From assembly GCA_013911975.1 (NCBI GenBank), contig JACESF010000030.1, positions 1 to 44,238 on the forward strand: a stretch of 44,238 bases of DNA, read 5' to 3'. The notes under the pieces were generated by a model. That model was given only the letters and a program-made list of their open reading frames with translations. It was not told the DNA's origin and made no database searches. Made by a program: the position numbers and the translations under genes. The stretch is from Hyphomicrobiales bacterium. GTDB taxonomy: Bacteria > Pseudomonadota > Alphaproteobacteria > Rhizobiales > Xanthobacteraceae. Shown here piece after piece: positions 1-8,617 of the stretch. Positions within the stretch are counted from its first letter, which is position 1. Every line of letters begins with the position of its first letter.

Positions 1-134
1 GAGAGGTCGAAGGTGGGGGTGGGCGTGGAGCCGCAGGCCGCGAGCGCAAGCGCCGCCGCCAAGGCGGCGCCGGGAGCGAAGGCGGTGACACGTGGAAAGC
101 GGCGCACCTTCGCACCCATCCCCTGACGACTCAT
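1..134 (-). CDS. ABC-type transport auxiliary lipoprotein, N-terminal part only
   Basis: Only the first 44 or so codons lie in the window; the gene runs off the left edge. The start ATG at 134 lies six bases after the stop of the MCE gene. The N-terminus has basic residues (KVRR), an Ala-rich hydrophobic stretch and a lipobox LAAC with the lipidated Cys at residue 34. A Thr/Pro-rich linker and TFDL follow, as in ABC-type transport auxiliary lipoproteins (PqiC/LptE-like) that close Mla-like operons in Rhizobiales. It probably sits in the outer membrane or periplasm and partners the MCE protein. Lipoprotein status is read from the sequence. The family assignment rests mainly on operon position. 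Confidence 0.72.
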   Translation of the reverse strand, partial: MSRQGMGAKVRRFPRVTAFAPGAALAAALALAACGSTPTPTFDL

Positions 135-140
135 GTTTGC

Positions 141-1061
141 CTACCGCCTATATTCCGGCACCGAGTTGCCGCCGAAAATGAACTGGCGCGGATTGCGCTC
201 GAAATTTCTCAAGGTGCGGTCGATGTCCGACAAAGTGCGGCGCCCGTCAACCGCAAGGGCCTCGAACTGCCGCAGCCCTGGCCCGGTGAAATGCTTGAGC
301 TGGTCTGTCAGTTCCGCCGTGCGGGCGTCGAGATTGTCCGCGAGCTTGCGCACCGAGGTGGCCGCCTCCGTCGCCTGGTTCAGCAGGCCGTTCGGCTCGC
401 TGGACGCCCGCTTGAGGTCGACGACGATGGAATCCGCCTTGGTGGCGAGGTCTTGAAGCTGTCCGGCGATCTCGTTGGAGCGCTTCAGCAGCGTGCCCAC
501 GTCCTCGGAATGATCCGACAGCGCCTGGGTGAAGCCGTTCACGTTGGAGACGATCTGCTTCACCTGGTCCGGGTCGATGGCGTCGAGAATGCCGTTGATG
601 CGGCGCGCCACGTCCTGCACGGTCGAGATCAGCCCGGCCATGCCCGTGCCGCCCTCCGCCTCCATGCGCGGAATGCCGTTGGGGCCGAGGGGAAGCGGTT
701 TGGCGCCGGGCTCGCCGCCCCGCAGGGAGACGATGACGATGCCGGTCAGGCCTTGGGATTCCAGGCCCGCCCGCACATCCGAGAGCACCGGCACGTTGGC
801 GTCCACGTCCACGCGCACCAGCACCTCGTTGGGCCGGTCCGGCAGCAGGCCGAGGCTGGCCACCTGCCCCACGGGGATGCCGTTGAAAGTGACGCTGTTG
901 CCCTGGCGCAGGCCGCTGACCGTGCCCTCATAGACGATCTCGTACGCCCGGCGGTTGTCGGACGTCAGGGGGCGCATGAACCAGTAGACGAAGCCGAACG
1001 CACCCGCCAGGACGAGAAGAGTGAAGGCGCCGATTATGGTGTAATTGGCCCGTGTCTCCAT
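141..1061 (-). CDS. MCE (MlaD-like) family protein of a lipid ABC transporter
   Basis: 306 residues. There is one N-terminal membrane segment (about residues 9-29), then an MCE domain (about 38-118) containing the GLRQGNSVTFNGIPVG core and the LTGIVIVSLRGG strand. A long C-terminal helical region (about 150-290) is likely coiled coil. MCE proteins form periplasmic hexameric rings that pass phospholipids between inner and outer membranes, working with an MlaE/MlaF permease-ATPase. Both of those are encoded directly upstream, with only 16 bases to the ATPase stop. An AGGAAAGG ribosome site precedes the ATG. Rhizobial MlaD-like proteins of about 300 residues with an extended helical tail are usual, so this one looks intact. 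The exact substrate cannot be read from the sequence. Confidence 0.9.
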   Translation of the reverse strand: METRANYTIIGAFTLLVLAGAFGFVYWFMRPLTSDNRRAYEIVYEGTVSGLRQGNSVTFNGIPVGQVASLGLLPDRPNEVLVRVDVDANVPVLSDVRAGLESQGLTGIVIVSLRGGEPGAKPLPLGPNGIPRMEAEGGTGMAGLISTVQDVARRINGILDAIDPDQVKQIVSNVNGFTQALSDHSEDVGTLLKRSNEIAGQLQDLATKADSIVVDLKRASSEPNGLLNQATEAATSVRKLADNLDARTAELTDQLKHFTGPGLRQFEALAVDGRRTLSDIDRTLRNFERNPRQFIFGGNSVPEYRR

Positions 1062-1077
1062 GCGCCCTTTCCTCGCC

Positions 1078-1884
1078 TCACCGTTCGGACCGGACCGCGC
1101 GGGCGCGGGTTCCGTGGAAATAGGCCCGGAGCCAAGGATGGTGGGATTCCATCATCGTCTCGATCGTGCCCTGAGCGATCACCTTGCCGTCGGCGAGCGC
1201 GGCGATTCGATCACAGACCGTGTGCAGACTGTCCAGATCGTGCGTTACCATGAAAACCGTCAGGCCCAAAGTCTGCTGGAGCGTACGGATCAGTTCGTCG
1301 AAGTCGCCCGCCCCGATGGGGTCAAGGCCCGAGGTGGGCTCGTCCAGGAACAGGATGTCCGGATCGAGCGCCAAGGCGCGGGCCAAAGCGGCGCGCTTGA
1401 TCATGCCGCCCGACAGTTCGGAGGGCAGCTTCTCGCCCGCATCGCAATTCAGCCCGACCATCTCGATCTTGGCGTAGGCGATATCGTCCATGAGCGCCTG
1501 GGACAGCTTCAGGTTCTCGCGCAGGGGAAACTGGATGTTCTGCTTCACGGTGAGCGAGGAGAACAGCGCGCCCTGCTGGAACAGCACGCCCCAGCGCCGC
1601 TCCACGGCCGAGCGCTGCTCCTCGTTCAAATCGTCCAGGTCCTGCCCGAACACTTCCACCGTCCCCGACTGCTTGGGCACCAGACCGAGGATGGTGCGGG
1701 TGAGCACCGACTTGCCGCCGCCGGACGTGCCCACGAAGCCGAGGATCTCGCCGCGATAGATGTCGAGGTTCAGGTGGTCGAGGATGGTCCGGTCGCCGAA
1801 CCCGACCACGAGGTCGCGCACCGAGATGAGAACCTCGCGCTTGCCGTCGGTTTCCGTGTCTGCCAGTCCTGCCAAAGCGTCCAT
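1078..1884 (-). CDS. MlaF-type ABC transporter ATP-binding protein
   Basis: 268 residues, a single ABC ATPase domain. Walker A is GTSGGGKS at about residues 52-59. The signature LSGGM is followed by IKRAALARALALDPD, and Walker B is ILFLDEPTSGLDP. A switch-region His lies in VTHDLDSL. The LSGGM signature and overall length are typical of MlaF, the cytoplasmic motor of MCE-dependent phospholipid transport. It lies between the STAS-permease gene (7 bases after that stop) and the MCE gene, so the three are probably one transcript. The ATG follows a GAGGGAGG ribosome site. All nucleotide-binding motifs are present. Confidence 0.93.
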   Translation of the reverse strand: MDALAGLADTETDGKREVLISVRDLVVGFGDRTILDHLNLDIYRGEILGFVGTSGGGKSVLTRTILGLVPKQSGTVEVFGQDLDDLNEEQRSAVERRWGVLFQQGALFSSLTVKQNIQFPLRENLKLSQALMDDIAYAKIEMVGLNCDAGEKLPSELSGGMIKRAALARALALDPDILFLDEPTSGLDPIGAGDFDELIRTLQQTLGLTVFMVTHDLDSLHTVCDRIAALADGKVIAQGTIETMMESHHPWLRAYFHGTRARAVRSER

Positions 1885-1891
1885 GCCTCCC

Positions 1892-3019
1892 TCACATGTC
1901 GATGGACGCGAAGAACATGGCGAACAGGCCGTCCATCACGATGACGAGGAAGATGGCCTTCACCACGGACGCCGTGGTGTGGGAGCCGAGCGATTCCGCG
2001 CTCCCGCCCACCCGCAGGCCTTCCATGCAGGCGACGATGCCGATCACGGCGGCCATGAAGGGCGCCTTGATCATGCCGACGAGGAAATGGTCGATGGAAA
2101 TGGCGTCCTTGAGCCGGTCCAGGAACACCCCCGGCTGGATGCCGCCATAGAACCAGGAGACGATGCCACCGCCGAACAGCGCCGACATGGAGCCGATGAA
2201 GGTGAGCAGGGGCAGCGCCACGAGGAGCGCGAACAGGCGCGGGATCACCAGGATCTCGACCGGGTCGAACCCCATGACCCTCAGGGCGTCCACCTCCTCG
2301 CGCATGCGCATGGAGCCCAGCTCCGCCGTATAGGCGCTGCCGGAGCGGCCGGCGATCATGATGGAGACGATCAGCACGCCCAGCTCGCGCAGCACGAGCA
2401 CTCCGACCATGTCCACGACATAGATGTCGGCGCCAAAGCGGCGGAAGTGGAAGATGCCCTGCTGCGCCAGGATGCAGCCGATGAGGAAGGTGATGAGGAT
2501 GATGATCGGGACGGCGCGCAGGCCGACCCGGTCGATCTGGTTCACCATGGAGGTGAAGCGGAATTTCTGCGGCCGGCCGGCCGTGCGCAGGATGGCGGCG
2601 ACGGTGGCGCCGACGAAATTCAGCAGGAGCCGGGCGTCCTTGCCGATATCCACCATATTGTGGCCGAGCCGCTCCACCGTGCGTTCCTGGCGGCGGGCAG
2701 CCGGGTGCGGCTCGCGCCCGGTGCGGCTCATTTCCTGGATCAGCACGCCGTAGCGGCGCTTCAGCCCGACGACGCGGGGCTCGATGCCCTCCTGCGTCCA
2801 CGCGCGGCGCAGCCGCTCCAGCAGCAGGGCGCCGAACGTGTCCATGCGCTCAACGGCGGAAAGGTCGATCTGGGCGGAATGGGTCTGCGGCGGCGCGCGG
2901 CTCGCGTCGGTGACGAGGCGCTCCAGCGCATCGGCATTGTCCGACGTCCAGACACCCGCGCCGACGGCCTTCAGCTCATCGCCGTCACGTCTGACATCGA
3001 GAAGCGAGGCTTCCGCCAC
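1892..3019 (-). CDS. MlaE-type ABC permease with N-terminal STAS domain
   Basis: About 375 residues. The first ~100 residues form a STAS-like domain (in E. coli a separate protein, MlaB). The rest is an MlaE permease with several hydrophobic helices, including the conserved GRSGSAYTAELGSMRMREEVDAL segment that contacts the ATPase. An in-frame ATG at 3073 would add 18 residues. I prefer the GTG at 3019 because GGGAG sits six bases before it and the encoded start (VAEASLLDVRRDGDEL) fits STAS-permease fusions. It is the first gene of the Mla-like operon and is divergent from the dipeptide epimerase gene. The fused STAS-permease layout is common in alphaproteobacteria. Confidence 0.9.
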   Translation of the reverse strand: MAEASLLDVRRDGDELKAVGAGVWTSDNADALERLVTDASRAPPQTHSAQIDLSAVERMDTFGALLLERLRRAWTQEGIEPRVVGLKRRYGVLIQEMSRTGREPHPAARRQERTVERLGHNMVDIGKDARLLLNFVGATVAAILRTAGRPQKFRFTSMVNQIDRVGLRAVPIIILITFLIGCILAQQGIFHFRRFGADIYVVDMVGVLVLRELGVLIVSIMIAGRSGSAYTAELGSMRMREEVDALRVMGFDPVEILVIPRLFALLVALPLLTFIGSMSALFGGGIVSWFYGGIQPGVFLDRLKDAISIDHFLVGMIKAPFMAAVIGIVACMEGLRVGGSAESLGSHTTASVVKAIFLVIVMDGLFAMFFASIDM

Positions 3020-3169
3020 GAACGACTCCCGCCGGTGCGTGCATGGCTTGAGTGCGATGCACGCGATGGTCATACTCGCGGCTCACCGATGCGTCGAGGC
3101 CGGAACCAAGTCCATCCTCGCCATGCAGCGCCCGCGACGATTCCTCTCTACCTATCACACCTTAAGCAA

Positions 3170-4150
3170 ATGACCTCCCTCGACGTGCGCATCGAGCGCT
3201 TTCCCATATCCGGCACCTTCACCATCTCGCGCGGCTCGAAGACCGAGGCCGTGGTGGTGGTCGCGGAATTGCGAGACGGTGATCTCGTGGGGCGCGGCGA
3301 ATGCGTTCCCTATGCTCGCTACGGAGAAACGCCGGAGGAGGTGCGCGCGGACATCGCCGCCCTGGCCCCGGACATCGCCGCCGGCCTCGACCATGTGGCG
3401 CTGCAGGCGCGCCTGCCCCCCGGCGCCGCCCGCAACGCGCTCGATTGCGCGCTCTGGGACCTGGAGGCGAAGCGCAGCGGCGTACCGGTGCACCAGCGCA
3501 TCGGCATCGCCGAGCCGCGCCCTCTGGTCACGGCCTTCACCCTCAGCCTCGACACGCCCGAGGCCATGGCGGCGGCGGCGCGGGCGGCGGGTCGGTCGCT
3601 GCTCAAGCTCAAGCTGGGTGGCGGCGAGGAGGACGAGGCGCGCCTCGCGGCCATTCGCGCAGCGGTGCCCGCCGCCCGGCTGATCGTGGACGCGAACGAG
3701 GGGTGGACGCCGGACACGCTGGCGGCGCGTCTCGCGGCCTGCGCGGCGGCTGGCGTGGAACTGGTGGAACAGCCCCTCCCCGCCACCAATGACGAGCGCC
3801 TGCGGCACATCCACAGATCGGTGCCCATCTGCGCCGACGAGAGCGTGCACAATTGCGCGAGCCTGCCCGGCCTCGTGGGGAAGTATGACGCGGTCAACAT
3901 CAAGCTCGACAAGGCGGGCGGCCTCACGGAAGCACTCGCCATGGCGCAACTGGCCCGCGCGGAGGGGTTCGCGGTGATGGTGGGCTGCATGCTCGCCACC
4001 TCCCTCGCCATGGCGCCCGCGCTCCTGGTGGCGCAGGACGCGCAGGTGGTGGACCTGGACGGCCCGCTGCTGCTCGCCCGGGACCGTGAGGGGGGCTTGC
4101 GCTACGAGGGCGCCACCGTCTTCCCCGCTCCGCCCGCGCTCTGGGGCTGA
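3170..4150 (+). CDS. L-Ala-D/L-Glu epimerase (dipeptide epimerase, enolase superfamily)
   Basis: 326 residues of the enolase superfamily, muconate-lactonizing subgroup. The KLKLGGG segment (about residues 145-151) carries the KxK catalytic lysine. VDANEGW, VELVEQP and CADES supply the three metal ligands (D, E, D). NIKLDKAGG supplies the second catalytic lysine. These enzymes interconvert L-Ala-D-Glu and L-Ala-L-Glu so that murein tripeptide fragments can be broken down in the cytoplasm. The start MTSLDVRIERFPISG matches the usual N-terminus, though no clear ribosome site precedes it. Its last 49 bases overlap the 3' end of the opposing MFS gene. Length and motifs are normal. The dipeptide specificity is a family inference. 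Confidence 0.88.
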   Translation: MTSLDVRIERFPISGTFTISRGSKTEAVVVVAELRDGDLVGRGECVPYARYGETPEEVRADIAALAPDIAAGLDHVALQARLPPGAARNALDCALWDLEAKRSGVPVHQRIGIAEPRPLVTAFTLSLDTPEAMAAAARAAGRSLLKLKLGGGEEDEARLAAIRAAVPAARLIVDANEGWTPDTLAARLAACAAAGVELVEQPLPATNDERLRHIHRSVPICADESVHNCASLPGLVGKYDAVNIKLDKAGGLTEALAMAQLARAEGFAVMVGCMLATSLAMAPALLVAQDAQVVDLDGPLLLARDREGGLRYEGATVFPAPPALWG

Positions 4151-5292
4151 ACGAGGCGGGCGGTCAGCGCCAGCGTCGCCCCGGCAAGGCCCAGGGCCGC
4201 CGAGGCCAGGAACGCCCAATGGCCGTAGGCCACCCACAATTGCCCCGCCGCGAAGCTCGCCACCGACATGGCGAGGCTCACGGTCCACCCCGCCACGGAC
4301 TGGGCCGTGCCCGCCCGATGCTCCGGCGTAGTGCGGGCCACGAGGTCCACGAGGCCCAGATAAGTGGCGCCGAAGGTGAGCCCGTGGAGCACCTGGAGCG
4401 GCGGCAGAAGCCACAGGGGCGGATCGAGCGCGAGGGCGCTGAAGCGCACCAGCGCGGCAAGCCCGCCCGCCGCCAGCAGCGCCAACGGGCCGATGCGCCG
4501 CACGATACGGGTGCCGAACCGGAACAGGACGATCTCAGACACCACGCCCAGGGCCCAGAGCCCGCCGATGACGGACAGGGACAGGCCCCCCTCCGCCCAA
4601 TGGACCGAGGCGAAGGCATAGAGGGTCGCGTGGCTCGCCTGGATGAGCGCCGCCGCGAAGACGCCGAGCACCAACACCGCCCGCGCGCGCGGCAAGGCGA
4701 GATGAGGTGTCGCGTGGATGGGTGGGCGCGCCAGTTCCGGCAGGGCCAGCATGGCGAGCACGAAGCTCGCCTGTCCCGCGACCATGAGCACCATGACCAT
4801 GGAGGCGCCGGCCTCGGCGATGAGGAATCCGCCCGCCAGATTCGCGGCGATGAAGGTGGCGGACCCCCACAGGCGGCTGCGGCCGTAATCCACCCGCCCC
4901 GCGCGCGCTTGGCGGGTCGCATAGGCATCCAGCAGGGCGAAGGAGGGATTCCACGCCATGGCCGCGAGGCCGAGCACCACATAGATGGCCAGCGGCGAGC
5001 GGCAGGCGGCGAGCACGCCCATGAGCACGGCGGCCACCAGCGCGAGCGTGGCGAGCACGGCTTTCGGGCGGCCGATGCGGTCTGACAGAAGCCCGAGGAG
5101 CGGCGTCGCCGCGAGGCGCGTGAACAGGGGAACGGCGATGGCCGCGCCGATCTCCTGGGGCGTCATGCCCCGCTCCGTCAGCCAGAGCGGGAAGAAGGGC
5201 ATGTAGACGCCGAGGGAGAAGAAGAGCGTGCCGTAGGCGGCGGCGAGCGCCGCCTTGACCGGCCGTTCGGACAGAGATGGAAGCGTGGTCAT
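4102..5292 (-). CDS. MFS transporter (HcaT/MFS_1-like)
   Basis: About 396 residues with roughly 12 hydrophobic segments, the layout of a major facilitator. Between helices 2 and 3 lies the loop LSDRIGRPKAVL (a G-x-L-x-D-R-x-G-R-like motif A). The N-terminal PFFPLWLTERGMTPQEIG resembles the HcaT/phenylpropionate-permease-like group. An upstream in-frame codon at 5343 gives an atypical Arg/Cys-rich extension lying inside the preceding gene, so I chose the ATG at 5292 (MTTLPSLSERPVKAAL). It starts 10 bases after the dehydratase stop and is the last gene of that set. Its C-terminal codons overlap the convergent epimerase gene by 49 bases. The substrate is unknown. Confidence 0.85.
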   Translation of the reverse strand: MTTLPSLSERPVKAALAAAYGTLFFSLGVYMPFFPLWLTERGMTPQEIGAAIAVPLFTRLAATPLLGLLSDRIGRPKAVLATLALVAAVLMGVLAACRSPLAIYVVLGLAAMAWNPSFALLDAYATRQARAGRVDYGRSRLWGSATFIAANLAGGFLIAEAGASMVMVLMVAGQASFVLAMLALPELARPPIHATPHLALPRARAVLVLGVFAAALIQASHATLYAFASVHWAEGGLSLSVIGGLWALGVVSEIVLFRFGTRIVRRIGPLALLAAGGLAALVRFSALALDPPLWLLPPLQVLHGLTFGATYLGLVDLVARTTPEHRAGTAQSVAGWTVSLAMSVASFAAGQLWVAYGHWAFLASAALGLAGATLALTARLVQPQSAGGAGKTVAPS

Positions 5293-5302
5293 GGCGGCGC
5301 GA

Positions 5303-6289
5303 TCAGGCGCGCAGACAGGCCCCGAACGTCTCCGGGTCCACATTGCCGCCGGACAGCACGATCACCACGGTCTTGCCCACCGCATCGAGTCGGCCGTTCA
5401 GCAAGGCCGCCAGCGCCACGGCGCCGCCCGGCTCCACCACCAGCTTCAGTTCGCGGAAGGCGAAGCCGACCGCCTTGGCCACTTCCGAGTCGCTCGCCTG
5501 CGCCCCCTCGCCCACCAGCACGCTGGAAACCTGGAAGGTCAGAATGCCGGGGGTGGGCGCGAGAAGCGCGTCGCAGAACGAGCCGGACGGCGCGGCATTG
5601 CGCTCCCTCTGGCCGGAGCGGAACGAGCGGGCATGGTCGTCGAAGCCTTCCGGCTCAGCCGCCACCACCCGCGCCTGGGGGAAACGGTCCTTCACGGCCA
5701 GCGCGATGCCGGAGATGAGACCACCGCCGGAGACATTGGCGCTGACGATGTCGGGCGCGAGCCCGAGGGCGGCCAGATCCTCGGCGATCTCCAGGCCCAC
5801 CGTGCCCTGCCCGGCCATGACGTCGAAATCGTCATAGGGCGGCACGAAGACGGAGCCGCGCTCGGCCGCAATGGCATTGGCGATGGCATCGCGGTCTTCG
5901 GTCACACGATTGTACTCGACCACTTCGGCCCCGAGTTCTCGGGTCCGGCGCAGCTTCAGCGCGGGCGCGTCGCTGGGCATCACGATGACGGCGGGCATGC
6001 CCAGCAGCCGCGCCGCGGCGGCCACGCCCTGGGCGTGGTTGCCGGAGGAGCAGGCCACCACGCCGGCGGGGCGACGCTCGGCCGGGATCTGGATGATGCG
6101 GTTATAGGCGCCGCGGAATTTGAAGGAGCCCGTGCGCTGGAGCGTCTCGGGCTTCAGGAACACGCGGGCGCCGGTCACTTCGTCGAGCACCGGCGAGGAG
6201 ATCAGCGGCGTGCGCACGGCAACGCCCTTGAGGCGGGCGGCGGCGGCGGCAACATCGGCGGCGGTGGGGGGCGTGGTGCGGTCGGTCAT
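5303..6289 (-). CDS. Threonine/serine dehydratase-like PLP enzyme
   Basis: 328 residues, a fold-type II PLP enzyme. The Schiff-base lysine is in SFKFRGAYN (K57). The phosphate-binding glycine loop is SGGGLISG near residue 178, and SSGNHAQGVA is the substrate loop. There is no C-terminal ACT regulatory domain, so the length matches catabolic threonine ammonia-lyase (TdcB-like), serine dehydratase or serine racemase rather than biosynthetic IlvA. The ATG overlaps the stop of the glycosyltransferase gene in an ATGA, implying translational coupling. The likely reaction is L-threonine or L-serine to the 2-oxo acid plus ammonia. Sequence alone does not separate dehydratase from racemase. Confidence 0.87.
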   Translation of the reverse strand: MTDRTTPPTAADVAAAAARLKGVAVRTPLISSPVLDEVTGARVFLKPETLQRTGSFKFRGAYNRIIQIPAERRPAGVVACSSGNHAQGVAAAARLLGMPAVIVMPSDAPALKLRRTRELGAEVVEYNRVTEDRDAIANAIAAERGSVFVPPYDDFDVMAGQGTVGLEIAEDLAALGLAPDIVSANVSGGGLISGIALAVKDRFPQARVVAAEPEGFDDHARSFRSGQRERNAAPSGSFCDALLAPTPGILTFQVSSVLVGEGAQASDSEVAKAVGFAFRELKLVVEPGGAVALAALLNGRLDAVGKTVVIVLSGGNVDPETFGACLRA

Positions 6290-7353
6290 GCGAGGGAAGC
6301 TAGCCTAGACCGCCGCAACAGGCGAAACCTTCGTGCAACAGGCCCGAAATCGTGCGCGATCAGCACGTTGTCCAGGAATTGCCGGGCGCATTCGCGCCAT
6401 GTGTAGCGCAGCGCGAAGTCCCGCGCGGCGCGCGGCGAGATTTCCAGCGCCTTGAGGCAGGCGGTGCGCAGATCCTCGTCCAGCACGCCCACGGGCTCGG
6501 TCGCCTCGGCCAGCACGTCCTTCGGTCCGGTGACCGGATAGGCCGCCACCGGCAGGCCGCTGGCCATGGCCTCGAGCAGCACGATGCCGAACGTGTCGGT
6601 GCGGCTCGGGAAGACGAACACGTCGCTGCCGGAATAGACCTCCGCCAGCGCCTCGCCTTCCAGCGGGCCGTAGAAGCGGGTCTCTGGGAAGCGTTCCTTC
6701 AGGCTGGCCAGCGCCGGCCCGCCGCCCACCACGGCCTTGGAGCCCGGCAGGTCGAGGGCGAGGAACGCCTCGATATTCTTCTCCACCGCCACCCGGCCCA
6801 CATAGAGGAAGACCGGCCCGGGGAGGCCCAGGTCCACCTCGGGTCGGGGACGGAACATGTCGGCGTCCACGCCGCGCGACCAGCGCATCAGGCGTTTGAA
6901 GCCGCGCTGGTCCAGTTCCCGCTCCAGCGTCGCGGTGGAGACCATCACGCCGCCGCCCGCATTGTGGAAGCTGCGCAGCCAGGCATAGGTCAGCCGCTCC
7001 GGCACGGGGGCGCGCGCGGAGAGATATTCCGGGAATTTCGTGTGGTACGAGGTGGTGAAGGTGCGCTTCGACGCGATGCAGGCCCGCCGCACCAGCATGC
7101 CGATGGGGCCTTCCGTGGCCACATGGACGAAGTCCGGCTGCATGGCCTCGATGCGCCGCATGATCATGCGGGGCGTCGCCAGGGAGAGCCGGATTTCCTG
7201 ATAGGTGGGAAGGGGAACCGTCCGGAATTCCTGAGGGGTCAGGAATTCCATCTGTGCGCCGAGATTGGCGGCTTCCCGGGCCGTGTGCTCCAGCGAGCGC
7301 ACGACGCCGTTGATCTGAGGATGCCACGCGTCGGTGGCCACAAGTATGCGCAT
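6286..7353 (-). CDS. GT4-family glycosyltransferase
   Basis: 355 residues, GT-B fold, GT4 family. The N-terminal domain begins MRILVATDAWHPQINGVVRS, close to the SqdX/MgtA/PimB-like subgroup that glycosylates lipids. The C-terminal domain carries the nucleotide-sugar signature FVFPSRTDTFGIVLLEAMASG (the EX7E-type region) and YVGRVAVEKN. A longer frame starts at 7425 but would lie inside the preceding gene. The ATG at 7353 shares one base with the phosphoesterase stop (TGATG), which argues for coupled translation. By family it probably transfers a sugar to diacylglycerol or another membrane lipid; donor and acceptor are not determinable here. It is followed by an ATGA overlap with the dehydratase gene. 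Confidence 0.85.
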   Translation of the reverse strand: MRILVATDAWHPQINGVVRSLEHTAREAANLGAQMEFLTPQEFRTVPLPTYQEIRLSLATPRMIMRRIEAMQPDFVHVATEGPIGMLVRRACIASKRTFTTSYHTKFPEYLSARAPVPERLTYAWLRSFHNAGGGVMVSTATLERELDQRGFKRLMRWSRGVDADMFRPRPEVDLGLPGPVFLYVGRVAVEKNIEAFLALDLPGSKAVVGGGPALASLKERFPETRFYGPLEGEALAEVYSGSDVFVFPSRTDTFGIVLLEAMASGLPVAAYPVTGPKDVLAEATEPVGVLDEDLRTACLKALEISPRAARDFALRYTWRECARQFLDNVLIAHDFGPVARRFRLLRRSRLASLA

Positions 7354-8159
7354 CAAGCTGCCGCGCGTGCGGTCTCCACATCGGGTGGGGCCAGCGATAG
7401 CATAGGCTGGCGCCGGGTCCAGCAAATGATTTCCATGCGCCCGTCTTCATGCTCCGCCACGGCGGTGCAGCTCTCCACCCAGTCGCCGCAATTGATGTAG
7501 CGGACGCCGAACTGGTCGTGGATCATGGCGTGGTGGATGTGGCCGCAGATGACGCCGTCCACGCCGTTGCGCTTGGCCTCGTCGGCCACCGCTTCCTCGA
7601 ACTTGCCGATATAATTGACGGCGTTCTTCACCTTCAGCTTCGCCCACTGGCTGAGCGACCAGTAAGTGAGGCCGAGCTTGCGGCGCACGAGGTTGATGTA
7701 GGTGTTGATGCCGAGCGCCAGCGTATAGGCGCCGTCGCCCAGGAAGGCGAGCCACTTGGCATGGCGCACCACCACGTCGAACACGTCGCCGTGGATGACG
7801 AGATACTTCTTCCCGTCGGCCGCCTCGTGGATGCAGGTCTCCACCACTTCGATGCCGCCGAAATGGGTGCCGTAATAGTCGCGCAGGAACTCGTCGTGAT
7901 TGCCGGGCAGATAGACGATCTTGGCGCCCTTGCGGCCCTTGCGGAGCAGCTTCTGCACCACGTCGTTGTGCTGCTGAGGCCAGTACCAGGACGAGCGCAG
8001 GCGCCATCCGTCAACAATGTCGCCCACCAAGTAGAGGGTGTCGGAATCGTTGTATTTCAGGAAATCCAGCAGCAGGTCGGCCTGGGAGCCTTTCGTCCCG
8101 AGATGGACGTCGGAGATGAACAACGAGCGGTAGTGTTTGTGCTCAGGGGTCTCGCTCAC
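7353..8159 (-). CDS. LpxH-like calcineurin-type metallophosphoesterase
   Basis: 268 residues, metallophosphoesterase of the COG2908 (LpxH-like) group. Visible metal-binding motifs are SDVHLG (about 15-20), VGDIVDGW, PGNHDEF, VIHGDVFD and ICGHIHHA. This group is often annotated UDP-2,3-diacylglucosamine diphosphatase. Many alphaproteobacteria use the unrelated LpxI for that lipid A step, so this protein may act on another nucleotide-linked or lipid phosphate. The start is GTG with AAGGGA upstream, at the edge of a long divergent intergenic region. The TGATG junction to the glycosyltransferase suggests a joint role in envelope lipid metabolism, which is inference. Confidence 0.82.
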   Translation of the reverse strand: MSETPEHKHYRSLFISDVHLGTKGSQADLLLDFLKYNDSDTLYLVGDIVDGWRLRSSWYWPQQHNDVVQKLLRKGRKGAKIVYLPGNHDEFLRDYYGTHFGGIEVVETCIHEAADGKKYLVIHGDVFDVVVRHAKWLAFLGDGAYTLALGINTYINLVRRKLGLTYWSLSQWAKLKVKNAVNYIGKFEEAVADEAKRNGVDGVICGHIHHAMIHDQFGVRYINCGDWVESCTAVAEHEDGRMEIICWTRRQPMLSLAPPDVETARAAA

Positions 8160-8617
8160 GTGCCATCCCTTCTCGAAGCCATGCTTACCGGGAGCATTCT
8201 GTCGGAATTAGCCGGAGTCGTGTATCCCTTTTATGACGCGCCCGCGAAATGACAGGGTTCGGGCACCGGCGCCTTGCCGCCGGAAGATCAGAGGCCGCCC
8301 GACGAAAGTAGGTGGGCGCGCAATAATGCGTTGATGTCGCGGGATAAGCGTCGCTCTTGTGTCCAAGTGCCCGAGCCCGGGCGCGAATGCGTCCCCCGCC
8401 GCGCCCGCCGTGAAGCAAAGCGAGGACGATCGTCCTGCCTTTCGGCACCGCACAACGCCCCCTTGCTTGGCCGCCGCCAGCAACGGGCGTCCGTTCGGCC
8501 CTCATCCGTCCGGCAATTCCTGCGCCTGGGGCATTGACCTTGCGCGCCCCGCGCGCGAGCTTGCGGCCCCGAGCGCATTCGCGCCCGCAGCTCTCAACGA
8601 CCCCCAGGGAGATCCTC
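8160..8617. other. Divergent intergenic region with a 14-bp perfect palindrome
   Basis: This 458-base gap separates the minus-strand phosphoesterase gene from the plus-strand FAH gene, so it should hold both promoters. I find no convincing reading frame, tRNA or terminator. A perfect 14-base palindrome, AGGACGATCGTCCT, occupies 8423-8436, about 182 bases before the FAH start, and could be an operator. A TTGACC hexamer at about 8535-8540 could be a -35 element but no good -10 follows. AGGGAGA just before the ATG at 8618 is the ribosome site. Confidence 0.5.

Noticed and set aside
8160..8617. Riboswitch upstream of the FAH-family gene
   Set aside because: No recognisable aptamer core or expression-platform hairpin with a T tract.
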